The notes beneath the pieces were generated by a model. It saw only the letters and a list, made by a program, of their open reading frames with translations, was not told the DNA's origin and ran no database searches. Position numbers and translations under genes: made by a program. Positions 1 through 5,585 of a stretch of 9,138 nt of DNA are shown here, piece by piece (the stretch's first letter is position 1; every line of letters starts with the position of its first letter). The DNA is from Kiritimatiellia bacterium (lineage in GTDB: Bacteria; Verrucomicrobiota; Kiritimatiellia; CAIQIC01; Lenti-01). Where the stretch lies: positions 1 through 9,138 of the forward strand of contig JAHDSS010000199.1 of NCBI GenBank assembly GCA_018432565.1. The letters run 5' to 3'.

Positions 1-372
1 GGCGCCGCCATCGGCGCCCTCATCGTCTTCTTCCGCTACAAAGCCGTCTTTGCCGGCGGCGTCGCCTTCGCCATCCTCATCGGCAACATGCTCGCCCCGT
101 CCCTCGACCTCTGGATCAAGCGCTTCCAGGCGCGCCGGAAACCTGCAGGCCCGGGCGTCGACCGGGCAGACTCGAAACCTGCAGGCCCGGGCGCTGACCG
201 GGCAAGCTCAAAACCTGTAGGCCCGGGCGTCGACCGGGCAGGCTCAAAACCTGTAGGCCCGGGCCCTGACCGGGCAGGCTCGAAACCTGTAGGCCCGGGC
301 GTCGACCGGGCAGGCTCGAAACCTGTAGGCCCGGGCGTCGACCGGGCAGACTCAAAAGGGGCCAAGGCGTGA
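1..372 (+). CDS. nqrB: Na+-translocating NADH:quinone reductase subunit B, C-terminal part (5' truncated), with repeat tail
   Basis: The window opens inside this gene, in the frame of base 1; the stop is at 370-372. NqrB is an integral membrane subunit of Na+-NQR carrying covalent FMN and riboflavin. Only the last 123 residues are present. Residues 1-46 contain the final membrane segment, with AGGVAFAILIGNMLAPSLD resembling the NqrB C-terminus (family pattern: small residues, then ILxxNLxAPLxD), followed by a basic end (IKRFQARRK). After that comes a 72-residue tail of six 12-residue tandem repeats (consensus KPVGPGVDRAGS) and then KGAKA. I know of no such tail in this family. The covalent-FMN threonine lies upstream of the window. 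The stop overlaps the nqrC start (GTGA). RnfD is a homologous alternative, but the downstream order C-D-E-F and the presence of NqrF favour nqrB. Confidence 0.88.
   Translation, partial: GAAIGALIVFFRYKAVFAGGVAFAILIGNMLAPSLDLWIKRFQARRKPAGPGVDRADSKPAGPGADRASSKPVGPGVDRAGSKPVGPGPDRAGSKPVGPGVDRAGSKPVGPGVDRADSKGAKA
139..354 (+). repeat. Six 36-bp tandem repeats inside the nqrB 3' end
   Basis: Six contiguous 36-bp units start at 139, 175, 211, 247, 283 and 319. Each begins AAACCTG(C/T)AGG and ends near CAGGCTCG/CAGACTCA. The unit length is a multiple of three, so the array stays in frame and encodes about KPVGPGVDRAGS per unit. Variation is concentrated in the centre (GTCGA, GCTGA or CCTGA). The flanking GCCCGG and CCGGGC are kept in every copy and can pair as a 6-bp stem, extended by CCT/AGG. 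The array ends directly before AAGGGG (356-361), the apparent ribosome binding site of nqrC. Confidence 0.95.
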
Positions 373-983
373 ACAAGAAATCCCCCGTCTATGTTCTCTC
401 CTTCATGGCCGCCATCTGCCTGGTCTTCGGCACCGGCATCGCCATCGTCAACGCCGCCACCCAAGGCCTGCTCGCGAAGAACGCCGTCCTGCACCGCAAC
501 CGCGTCCTCTGCCGCGCCTTCGACCTGCCCGTCGACGGCCAATCCGCCGACGCCTATCAGCAGGCCGTGGATGAACACCTCGTCGCGGAGGAATTGGACG
601 GCCGCGCCCTCTACCGCCGCATCACCCCCGGACACGAAAGCCTCGGCTTCGAGTTCGGCGGCATGGGCTTCTGGGACCGCATCGAAGGCATCCTCGTCCT
701 CTCCCCCGACCTTCAGACCATCCTGAACATCCAGTTCCTCGACCAGAAGGAAACCCCCGGCCTCGGCGCGCGCATCGAAGAGCCCTGGTTCACCGGCCAG
801 TTCAAGGGCCTGCAGATCGACTGGGACAACCCCCGCGGCGACCGCCTCGTCGTCGGCGCCTCTCCCAACCCCGACCCGAAAAACCGCGTGGACGCCATCA
901 CCGGCGCCACCCAGACCTCCATGGCCCTCGGTCGCTTCCTCAACGACGAACTCGACCAGATCCGAAAACTGAACGTGGAATAA
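369..983 (+). CDS. nqrC: Na+-translocating NADH:quinone reductase subunit C (FMN-binding)
   Basis: A 204-residue protein starting at GTG (369) that overlaps the nqrB stop by 4 bases; AAGGGG sits 7 bases upstream. NqrC carries covalently bound FMN and passes electrons within the Na+ pump. Residues about 9-30 form one N-terminal membrane anchor (VLSFMAAICLVFGTGIAIV). The central ETPGLGARIEEPWF is the conserved FMN_bind-domain signature. DAITGAT at 175-181 matches the Dxx(S/T)GAT flavinylation motif, with Thr181 the expected FMN attachment site; an ApbE flavin transferase should exist elsewhere in the genome. At 204 residues it is close to RnfG size and about 50 shorter than Vibrio NqrC (257), yet the neighbours are Nqr-type. 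The last codon and the stop are already part of an 8-bp repeat array that continues downstream. Confidence 0.9.
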   Translation: MNKKSPVYVLSFMAAICLVFGTGIAIVNAATQGLLAKNAVLHRNRVLCRAFDLPVDGQSADAYQQAVDEHLVAEELDGRALYRRITPGHESLGFEFGGMGFWDRIEGILVLSPDLQTILNIQFLDQKETPGLGARIEEPWFTGQFKGLQIDWDNPRGDRLVVGASPNPDPKNRVDAITGATQTSMALGRFLNDELDQIRKLNVE

Positions 984-1161
984 TGGAATACTGGAATATT
1001 GGAATGATGGACTATTGGGACAATCCGATTTCGGTTGCGGGACGTCGAATTCCGCCCCCCCATCATTCCACCATTCCACCATTCCATTCCCCCCTTCTTC
1101 TCCGCCCCACCCTTCCAACATTCCACCCTTCCAACATCCCCCCCTCTCTCCTCTGACCCCC
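976..1161 (+). repeat. Converging 8-bp repeat arrays (TGGAATNN) in the nqrC-nqrD gap
   Basis: From 976 six octamers run in register: TGGAATAA, TGGAATAC, TGGAATAT, TGGAATGA, TGGACTAT, TGGGACAA (976-1023). The first contains the nqrC stop codon. After about 40 bases the complementary orientation appears: TCATTCCA and two CCATTCCA (1063-1086), then CCTTCCAA, CATTCCAC, CCTTCCAA (about 1112-1135). The two blocks are largely complementary and could fold into an imperfect stem of roughly 25 bp around a 40-base loop. C-rich stretches (1054-1060, 1087-1094, 1138-1144) separate and end them. No gene is apparent in this 178-bp spacer; frames read through it give only low-complexity peptides. Confidence 0.85.
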
Positions 1162-1773
1162 ATGCCCTCCCCCTACACCAAAATCCTCAAAGACGGCCTC
1201 CTCGGCGAGAACCCCATCTACCGCCAGGTCCTCGGCATCTGCTCGGCCCTCGCCGTCACCAACCTGCTCGCCAACACTCTCTTCATGTGCTTCGGCGTCA
1301 TTTTCGCCACCGCCCTCACCAACTTCACCGTCTCGCTCCTGCGCAACCACATCCCCAAGCGCATCCGCATGATCGTCCAGGTCGTCATCATCGCCTCCTA
1401 CGTCATGATGATCGACATCCTCATCAAGGCCGTCGCCCCCGACATCCACCGTTTCATCGGCCCCTACGTCGGCCTCATCATCACCAACTGCATCATCATG
1501 GGCCGCGCCGAAGCCTTCGCCAGCCAGAACAAGCCCCTGCCCTCGCTCGTGGACGGCCTGGCCTGCGGCCTCGGCTACTCCGCCGTCCTCATCTCCATCG
1601 CCGTCGTCCGCGAAATCATGGGCTTCGGCACCCTCCTCGGCTTCGCCCTGCCCGCCCGCGACCTCTGGTGGACCCAGTGGACCATCATGGTCATGCCCCC
1701 CGGCGCCTTCTTCATGCTCGCCATCATGACCTGGTTCGCCCGCGCCAAACTCGTCAAGCAGGAGGCCAAATGA
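1162..1773 (+). CDS. nqrD: Na+-translocating NADH:quinone reductase subunit D
   Basis: A 203-residue polytopic membrane protein of about six helices, one of the two small membrane subunits through which Na+ and electrons pass. It reads as NqrD rather than RnfE: VLGICSALAVTN, VSLLRNHIPKRIRMIVQ, YVGLIITNCIIMGRAEAFA and LVDGLACGLGYS follow the NqrD pattern closely. Cys27 and Cys110 correspond to the cysteines that, with the NqrE pair, hold the intramembrane iron-sulfur centre in the Vibrio enzyme. The start at 1162 is chosen because the family N-terminus aligns there. An in-frame ATG at 1015 would add 49 residues encoded by repeats and is rejected. No Shine-Dalgarno motif precedes 1162 (the bases are ...CTCTGACCCCC), which is odd for a gene behind a 178-bp gap. 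The end overlaps nqrE by 4 bases (ATGA). Confidence 0.93.
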   Translation: MPSPYTKILKDGLLGENPIYRQVLGICSALAVTNLLANTLFMCFGVIFATALTNFTVSLLRNHIPKRIRMIVQVVIIASYVMMIDILIKAVAPDIHRFIGPYVGLIITNCIIMGRAEAFASQNKPLPSLVDGLACGLGYSAVLISIAVVREIMGFGTLLGFALPARDLWWTQWTIMVMPPGAFFMLAIMTWFARAKLVKQEAK

Positions 1774-2378
1774 CCCCCCTCGCCGACATGTCCCTGCTCG
1801 CCTCCTTCGCGCTGATCTTCGTTTCGGCCGCCTTCACCGACAACATCCTGCTCGCGCGCTTTCTCGGCATGTGCTCGTGCCTCGGCGTGTCGAAAAAGGT
1901 GGATACCAGCCTCGGCCTCGGCGCCGCCGTCATCTTCGTGACCGCCTGCACCTCCGCCCTCAACTACCTCGTTTACCAGTACCTGCTGCTTCCCCTCGGC
2001 CTCGACTACCTGCGCCTCATCACCTTCATCGTCGTCATCGCCGCCTTCACCCAGCTCGTCGAAATGATCATCGAGCGCGTCTCCGAAAAACTCTACAACT
2101 CCCTCGGCATTTTTCTCCCGCTCATCACCGTCAACTGCGCCATCCTCGGCATTTCCCTCTTCATGCTCAACAAGCCCTACTCCTTCCTCCAGGCCTTCGC
2201 CTTCGGCCTCGGCGGCGGCTTCGGCTGGTTCCTCGCCATCACCCTCATCGGCGCCATCCGCGAACGCATCAACGAAGCCGCCCTCCCCCGCGGCCTCGAA
2301 GGCCCCGGCATCACCCTCATCATCATCGGCATCATGGCCCTCGGCTTCATCGGCTTCTCCGGCATGATCAAGATCTGA
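1770..2378 (+). CDS. nqrE: Na+-translocating NADH:quinone reductase subunit E
   Basis: A 202-residue membrane protein of about six helices and the pseudosymmetric partner of NqrD. FLGMCSCLGVSKKVDTSLGLG, LYNSLGIFLPLITVNCAILG and GLMALGF-like ends (IMALGFIGFSGM) are characteristic of NqrE/RnfA. Cys35 and Cys123 match the conserved pair that completes the membrane 2Fe-2S site with NqrD. The start ATG overlaps the nqrD stop; AGGAGG at 1760-1765 lies only 4 bases upstream, so the internal ATG at 1788 (MSLLASF) is a possible alternative start. A further cysteine, Cys37, sits two residues after Cys35. Five bases separate its stop from nqrF, suggesting translational coupling. Confidence 0.93.
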   Translation: MTPLADMSLLASFALIFVSAAFTDNILLARFLGMCSCLGVSKKVDTSLGLGAAVIFVTACTSALNYLVYQYLLLPLGLDYLRLITFIVVIAAFTQLVEMIIERVSEKLYNSLGIFLPLITVNCAILGISLFMLNKPYSFLQAFAFGLGGGFGWFLAITLIGAIRERINEAALPRGLEGPGITLIIIGIMALGFIGFSGMIKI

Positions 2379-2383
2379 CCCCC

Positions 2384-3490
2384 ATGCTCGCCCAAATCGC
2401 CATCTCGGTCGGCTTCCTCCTCGCCTGCGGGCTCGTTCTCGCCGGACTTCTCCTGCTCGCCGAGAAGAAAATCCTCAACTATGGGACCTGCCACATCGAC
2501 GTCAACAGCGGCCGCAAAGACCTCGCCGTCGAAGGCGGCTCCTCCCTCCTCTCCTCCCTCGCCGAAAACAACATCTTCATCCCCTCCGCCTGCGGCGGCC
2601 GCGGCTCCTGCGCCTACTGCAAGGTCACCGTCCGCGAAGGCGGCGGCATGATCGGCCCCGTCGAGGAACCCTACCTCTCCCCCGAGGAACGCCAGGCCAG
2701 CGTCCGCCTCGCCTGCCAGGTCAAGGTCCGCCGCGACCTCCGGATCGAAATCCCCGACGAACTTTTCAACGTCTCCCGCTTCCGCGCCAAACTCCTCCAC
2801 AAAAAACCCCTCACCCACGACATCGTCGAGCTGCGCATGCAGCTCCTCGAACCCGGCGAAATCACTTTCGAAGCCGGCCAGTATGTCCAGCTCGAGTCCG
2901 CCGAATACAAGGGCCGCGATTCCGTCATGCGCGGCTACTCCATCTCCTCCCTCCCCTCCGACCGCAATCACCTCGAACTCATCATTCGCCGCGTCCCCGA
3001 CGGCATCTGCACCACCTGGGTCTTCGACCACCTGAAGGAAGGCCAGGAACTCAACTTCTCCGGCCCCTACGGCTTCTTCCATCTCTCCGACACCGATGCC
3101 CCCCTCATTGGCATCGCCGGCGGCTCCGGCATGGCCCCCATCTGGGCCATCGTCCGCGACATGAAGGAAAAAGGCATCACCCACCGCCCCGCCACCTACT
3201 TCTTCGGCGCCCTCACCCAGAAGGACCTCTTCTTCATGGACGAATTCCGGCAGCTCGAAAAGGACTGCCCCTGGTTCACGTTTGTTCCGGCCCTTTCCAA
3301 GGAGCCCGACGACTCCGGCTGGACCGGCGAACGCGGCCTCATCACCGATGTCGTCGCCCGCCGTTTCCCCGACGCCTCGCAGCACGAAGCCTACCTCTGC
3401 GGCTCCCCCGGCATGATCGATGCCTCCGTCGCCGTCCTCCGATCCAACGGCATGCCCGAGGAAAACATCTTCTACGATAAATTCGCCTGA
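2384..3490 (+). CDS. nqrF: Na+-translocating NADH:quinone reductase subunit F (NADH dehydrogenase, 2Fe-2S/FAD)
   Basis: A 368-residue electron-input subunit that oxidises NADH and passes electrons through FAD and a 2Fe-2S centre. Order: one N-terminal membrane helix (about 5-26); a ferredoxin domain with Cys70, Cys76, Cys79 and Cys111 (CGGRGSCAYC ... LACQ); an FAD-binding domain with RGYS at 183-186; an NAD-binding domain with GGSGMAP at 246-252 and CGSPGM at 339-344; and an aromatic C-terminal end (IFYDKFA). The cysteine numbering is the same as I recall for Vibrio NqrF, but the segment between Cys111 and the RxYS motif is about 27 residues shorter, which accounts for much of the difference from the usual ~408 residues. 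No clear ribosome binding site precedes the ATG. It is the last gene of the operon, and its presence identifies the complex as Nqr rather than Rnf. Confidence 0.93.
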   Translation: MLAQIAISVGFLLACGLVLAGLLLLAEKKILNYGTCHIDVNSGRKDLAVEGGSSLLSSLAENNIFIPSACGGRGSCAYCKVTVREGGGMIGPVEEPYLSPEERQASVRLACQVKVRRDLRIEIPDELFNVSRFRAKLLHKKPLTHDIVELRMQLLEPGEITFEAGQYVQLESAEYKGRDSVMRGYSISSLPSDRNHLELIIRRVPDGICTTWVFDHLKEGQELNFSGPYGFFHLSDTDAPLIGIAGGSGMAPIWAIVRDMKEKGITHRPATYFFGALTQKDLFFMDEFRQLEKDCPWFTFVPALSKEPDDSGWTGERGLITDVVARRFPDASQHEAYLCGSPGMIDASVAVLRSNGMPEENIFYDKFA

Positions 3491-3535
3491 CTGCCGACCC
3501 AACAACGAATGACAAACCCGTGGCAAACAGATTTC

Positions 3536-3569
3536 AGACCCCCTCCCCCTTGCGGGGAGGGTGAATCAG
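3536..3569 (+). repeat. Hairpin repeat element, copy 1
   Basis: Begins AGACC and ends GGGTGAATCAG, with a perfect 8-bp stem CCCTCCCC (3541-3548) and GGGGAGGG (3554-3561) around a CTTGC loop. It lies 46 bases after the nqrF stop, so it may also act as a transcript 3'-end stabiliser or weak terminator for the nqr operon. No T-run follows, so a classical intrinsic terminator is not supported. The same flanks and loop recur at 3600-3633 and 4322-4355. Confidence 0.85.
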
Positions 3570-3599
3570 TTCTGCTCTGCCCGGCCATCTCATTCCAAC

Positions 3600-3633
3600 C
3601 TCATTCACCCACGGCACAAGGCCGTGGGGGTCT
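3600..3633 (-). repeat. Hairpin repeat element, copy 2 (inverted)
   Basis: Read on the - strand it begins AGACCCCCACGG and ends GGGTGAATGAG. Stem CCCACGGC (3608-3615 on +) pairs with GCCGTGGG (3621-3628) around a 5-base loop (CTTGT on the - strand). It faces copy 1 tail to tail across 30 bases, an arrangement like bacterial interspersed mosaic elements built from paired REP units. Confidence 0.85.
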
Positions 3634-3636
3634 TCC

Positions 3637-3670
3637 TTGAACATTGGGTGTTGGATATTGGATATTGAGG
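3637..3670 (+). repeat. 7-bp ATTGGAT-type array directly upstream of the orphan gene
   Basis: After TCTTCCTTGAAC come the heptamers ATTGGGT, GTTGGAT, ATTGGAT and ATTGAGG (3643-3670). This is a short copy of the AT-type heptamers found at 8686-8971, with a similar CTTCCTTGAAC/CTTCTTGGAC leader. The last degenerate unit ends in GAGG (3667-3670), 7 bases before the ATG of the next gene, so it apparently supplies that gene's ribosome binding site. Confidence 0.8.
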
Positions 3671-3677
3671 TCTTGAA

Positions 3678-4154
3678 ATGAAAGAAACACCCGCAGACAA
3701 ATCCCTCGAGGAACGCCTCGGCGCCTCCCGCTTTTCCGGCGAAGGCTTCCTCGGCACCGATCACCGCCCCGTCGACGAAATCATCGCCGCCGACCTCCAT
3801 GCCCTCCGCGAACTCGATGTCCCCGTCTCCCGCCTGCTCGCCGCCCTGCGCGACGCCTTCGACAAGGCCCGCGGCGCCCTCGGCGGCGAAGTCGATATCC
3901 GCCCCGGCCTCACCGCCGTCGCCCACGAATCCATGGGCCGCATCCCCTCCCCCTTCCAGGGCGACGGCGTTTTCGAGAAGGGCGATGTCGTCCTCACCGA
4001 CTCCGCCACCGGCGAACAGCTCGTCCTCACCGCCCTGGGCCTCTCGATGATCGAAAAACACCACTTTTTCCAGGGCCGCGGCTCCCGCTACCGCATCGAG
4101 CCCGCCCGCGCCGCCCGCCTCCTCGGCCTGATCCCCTCCCCGCCCCCGGTTTGA
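3678..4154 (+). CDS. Conserved-looking soluble protein of unknown function, 158 aa
   Basis: A 158-residue protein with no signal peptide or membrane helix, hence probably cytoplasmic. I cannot assign a function, but the layout resembles a small hypothetical-protein family I have seen in diverse bacteria. The N-terminal part has FLGTDHRPVDEIIAADLHAL, then a helical stretch (RLLAALRDAFDKARGALGG), then MGRIPSPFQGDGVFEKGDV. The C-terminal part is SMIEKHHFFQGRGSRYRIEP, containing the glycine- and aromatic-rich FFQGRGS. GAGG at 3667-3670 is 7 bases before the ATG. The codon bias matches the neighbours, so it is probably a real gene rather than a chance frame. It is separated from nqrF by 187 bp of repeats and convergent with the fabK-like gene downstream; repeat elements flank it on both sides. 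A role linked to Nqr is not demonstrated. Confidence 0.78.
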   Translation: MKETPADKSLEERLGASRFSGEGFLGTDHRPVDEIIAADLHALRELDVPVSRLLAALRDAFDKARGALGGEVDIRPGLTAVAHESMGRIPSPFQGDGVFEKGDVVLTDSATGEQLVLTALGLSMIEKHHFFQGRGSRYRIEPARAARLLGLIPSPPPV

Positions 4155-4225
4155 TCCACCCCGACCGCTACGACCCCGGCATCCACGGCCTGCGCATGCG
4201 AAAACGTCCCGGCAGGAAACAGGGC

Positions 4226-4266
4226 GACCCCCACGCCCCCATGCCCTCGCGGCCGGGGTGAATCAG
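4226..4266 (+). repeat. Hairpin repeat element, copy 3 (diverged)
   Basis: Begins GACCCCCACG and ends GGGGTGAATCAG like the other copies. The centre is longer and the stem poor (CCCC against GGGG with a GC-rich interior), so this looks like a degenerate or rearranged copy. It lies in the 209-bp spacer between two convergent genes; no gene was recognised in that spacer. Confidence 0.6.
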
Positions 4267-4276
4267 GATCGACTCC

Positions 4277-4310
4277 AGCCCCCCACGGGCTCGTGTCTGG
4301 CCCCGTGGCT
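4277..4310 (+). repeat. Hairpin repeat element, copy 4 (partial, long loop)
   Basis: CCACGGG (4283-4289) can pair with CCCGTGG (4302-4308). The preceding CCCCC run and the sequence CCACGGGCT resemble the 5' half of the element at 4322, but the loop is 12 bases and the GGGTGAATCAG tail is missing. Probably a partial or decayed copy. Confidence 0.5.
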
Positions 4311-4321
4311 GCATCCGTCTC

Positions 4322-4355
4322 AGACCCCCACGGGCTTGCCCCGTGGGTGAATCAG
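4322..4355 (+). repeat. Hairpin repeat element, copy 5 (intact)
   Basis: Begins AGACC and ends GGGTGAATCAG. A perfect stem CCCACGGG (4327-4334) pairs with CCCGTGGG (4340-4347) around loop CTTGC. It ends 8 bases before the stop codon of the convergent fabK-like gene (4364-4366), so it could be read as a 3'-end hairpin by transcripts from either side. No T-run follows on either strand. Confidence 0.88.
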
Positions 4356-4363
4356 GTCCGTTC

Positions 4364-5392
4364 TCACCCGATCGTCGCCAGCCGCGCCTTGACCGCCTCC
4401 AGCTCCGTCTCCGCTTCGCCGAGAAGTTCCGCAAAAATCTCGGCCATCGGCTGCACCTTGTCCACCAGCCCCACGCTCTGCCCCGCCATGCAGGAGCCGC
4501 GGTCCACGTCGCCGTCCACCGCCGCCTTCTTCAGCCCGCCCATCCAGAAGCTTTCCACCTTGACCTGCGCCTCGGCATGACCCAGCGTCCCCGCATTCAT
4601 CTGCTGCAGCAGCTCCAGCTGCAGCCGTCCGAATTCCTCGGTGGATTTGTTTTTCAGCGCCCGCACCGCCACGATCGGCAGCCGCTTGTCGTATTCCGGC
4701 GTGCTCATCGCCTCGCGCGCCCTCGCTTTCGCAAACCGCGCCTTCAGGTTCGGATGCGCATGGCACTCCTCGCTCATGACAAACCGCGTGCCCATCTGCA
4801 CCCCCGCCGCCCCCATCAGCAGCATGTGCGCGATCATCCGCCCCGTCGCGATGCCGCCCGCCACGAACACCGGCACCCCCGGATTCTTGAACAGCACCTG
4901 CTGCAGCAGGATCATCAGCGACACGTGCCCGATGTGCCCCCCCGCCTCGCTGCCCTCCAGAATCAGCGCATCCACCCCGAAGCGCACCATCTGCTCCGCG
5001 ATCGAATCGGTGGACGCGAACGACACCACTTTCTTGCCCGCCGCCTTCATCTGGGCCACGTCGTTTTTCTTGGGGAAGTTGCCCGCGAAAATCACGATCG
5101 GCGCCTCGGACGCCAGCACCGCCTCCTTGTGCGCCGGAAAATTCGGCGCAATCGTCACCAGGTTCACCGCAAACGGCGCGTCGCTGCCTTCGCGGCAGTT
5201 CCGGATCTCCTCCGCCAGCGCCTCCCCCGGCATGTTCCCCGCCGCCAGACAGCCGAATCCCCCCTGCGCCCCCACCGCTTTCACCAGCGTCGAATCGCTG
5301 ATCCATGTCATCGCCCCGCACATCAATGGATAGCGAACCCCCAGAAAATCCCGCCCCGCCTGCCAAAGCCCGTCCAAACCGGTTGTCTTCAT
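4364..5392 (-). CDS. fabK: FMN-dependent enoyl-ACP reductase II (FabK) / nitronate monooxygenase family protein
   Basis: A 342-residue TIM-barrel flavoprotein. FabK performs the last reduction step of fatty acid elongation; close relatives oxidise nitronates. Visible signatures: YPLMCGAMTWISD at the first strand; EGSEAGGHIGH at 146-156, with His153 as the family's catalytic histidine; FVAGGIATG at 176-184 and GVQMGTRF at 197-204 for FMN phosphate binding; and AVRALKNK and GDVDRGSCMAGQSVGLV near the C-terminus, which resemble FabK of Gram-positive bacteria more than typical nitronate monooxygenases. The start at 5392 is supported by AAGGAG 8 bases upstream; an in-frame ATG 57 bases earlier gives an arginine-rich, non-family N-terminus and is rejected. 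It stands alone, convergent with the orphan gene and 193 bp behind idi. The enoyl-ACP reductase role is likely but not proven from sequence alone. Confidence 0.82.
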   Translation of the reverse strand: MKTTGLDGLWQAGRDFLGVRYPLMCGAMTWISDSTLVKAVGAQGGFGCLAAGNMPGEALAEEIRNCREGSDAPFAVNLVTIAPNFPAHKEAVLASEAPIVIFAGNFPKKNDVAQMKAAGKKVVSFASTDSIAEQMVRFGVDALILEGSEAGGHIGHVSLMILLQQVLFKNPGVPVFVAGGIATGRMIAHMLLMGAAGVQMGTRFVMSEECHAHPNLKARFAKARAREAMSTPEYDKRLPIVAVRALKNKSTEEFGRLQLELLQQMNAGTLGHAEAQVKVESFWMGGLKKAAVDGDVDRGSCMAGQSVGLVDKVQPMAEIFAELLGEAETELEAVKARLATIG

Positions 5393-5585
5393 CCGTGCTG
5401 CTCCTTGTGTCCAGATTCGAATCCTAGCGCGTCCCGCCCCGCGGCGCATCCGGAAAAATCAAGTATTTCGCCGGGCCTTCCCGGACAATCATCCGGCGCT
5501 CCTGTCGGGCGAAGGCGCGCAAGAGGGGACGGTCATCCCGGCAACAGCCTGCCCCATGTTCAACGGCCGCTCCCCTATGCACGAC

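Noticed and set aside
139..354. CRISPR array
   Set aside because: The 36-bp units are directly contiguous with no spacers and are in frame with NqrB.
1015..1161. N-terminal extension of NqrD from ATG 1015
   Set aside because: The 49 extra residues are translation of octamer and C-rich repeats (SFHHSTIPF, PPHPSNIPP) and do not belong to the NqrD family; the family N-terminus aligns at 1162.
36..1163. Large - strand open frame opposite nqrB/nqrC
   Set aside because: Antisense shadow of high-GC3 coding DNA with skewed composition; both genes beneath it are supported on the + strand.
3541..3561. Classical intrinsic terminator after nqrF
   Set aside because: The stem is strong, but no T-run follows and the same structure recurs as a dispersed repeat, so it is recorded as a repeat element instead.
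4151..4260. Small + strand frame (LIHPDRYDPGIHGLRMRKRPG) after the orphan gene
   Set aside because: It has no start codon with a ribosome site, and LIHP-type peptides also appear wherever the hairpin element is translated; most likely repeat-derived or decayed DNA, not a gene.
5421..5426. TAGGAT on the - strand as a -10 promoter box for the fabK-like gene
   Set aside because: It is 28 bases upstream of the start, but no acceptable -35 element is found at 16-19 bases' spacing; chance occurrence cannot be excluded.
5471..5484. Small hairpin (CCGGG, CCTT loop, CCCGG) in the idi-fabK gap as a terminator
   Set aside because: Only 5 bp of stem and no T-run directly after it on the - strand, so terminator function is not supported.
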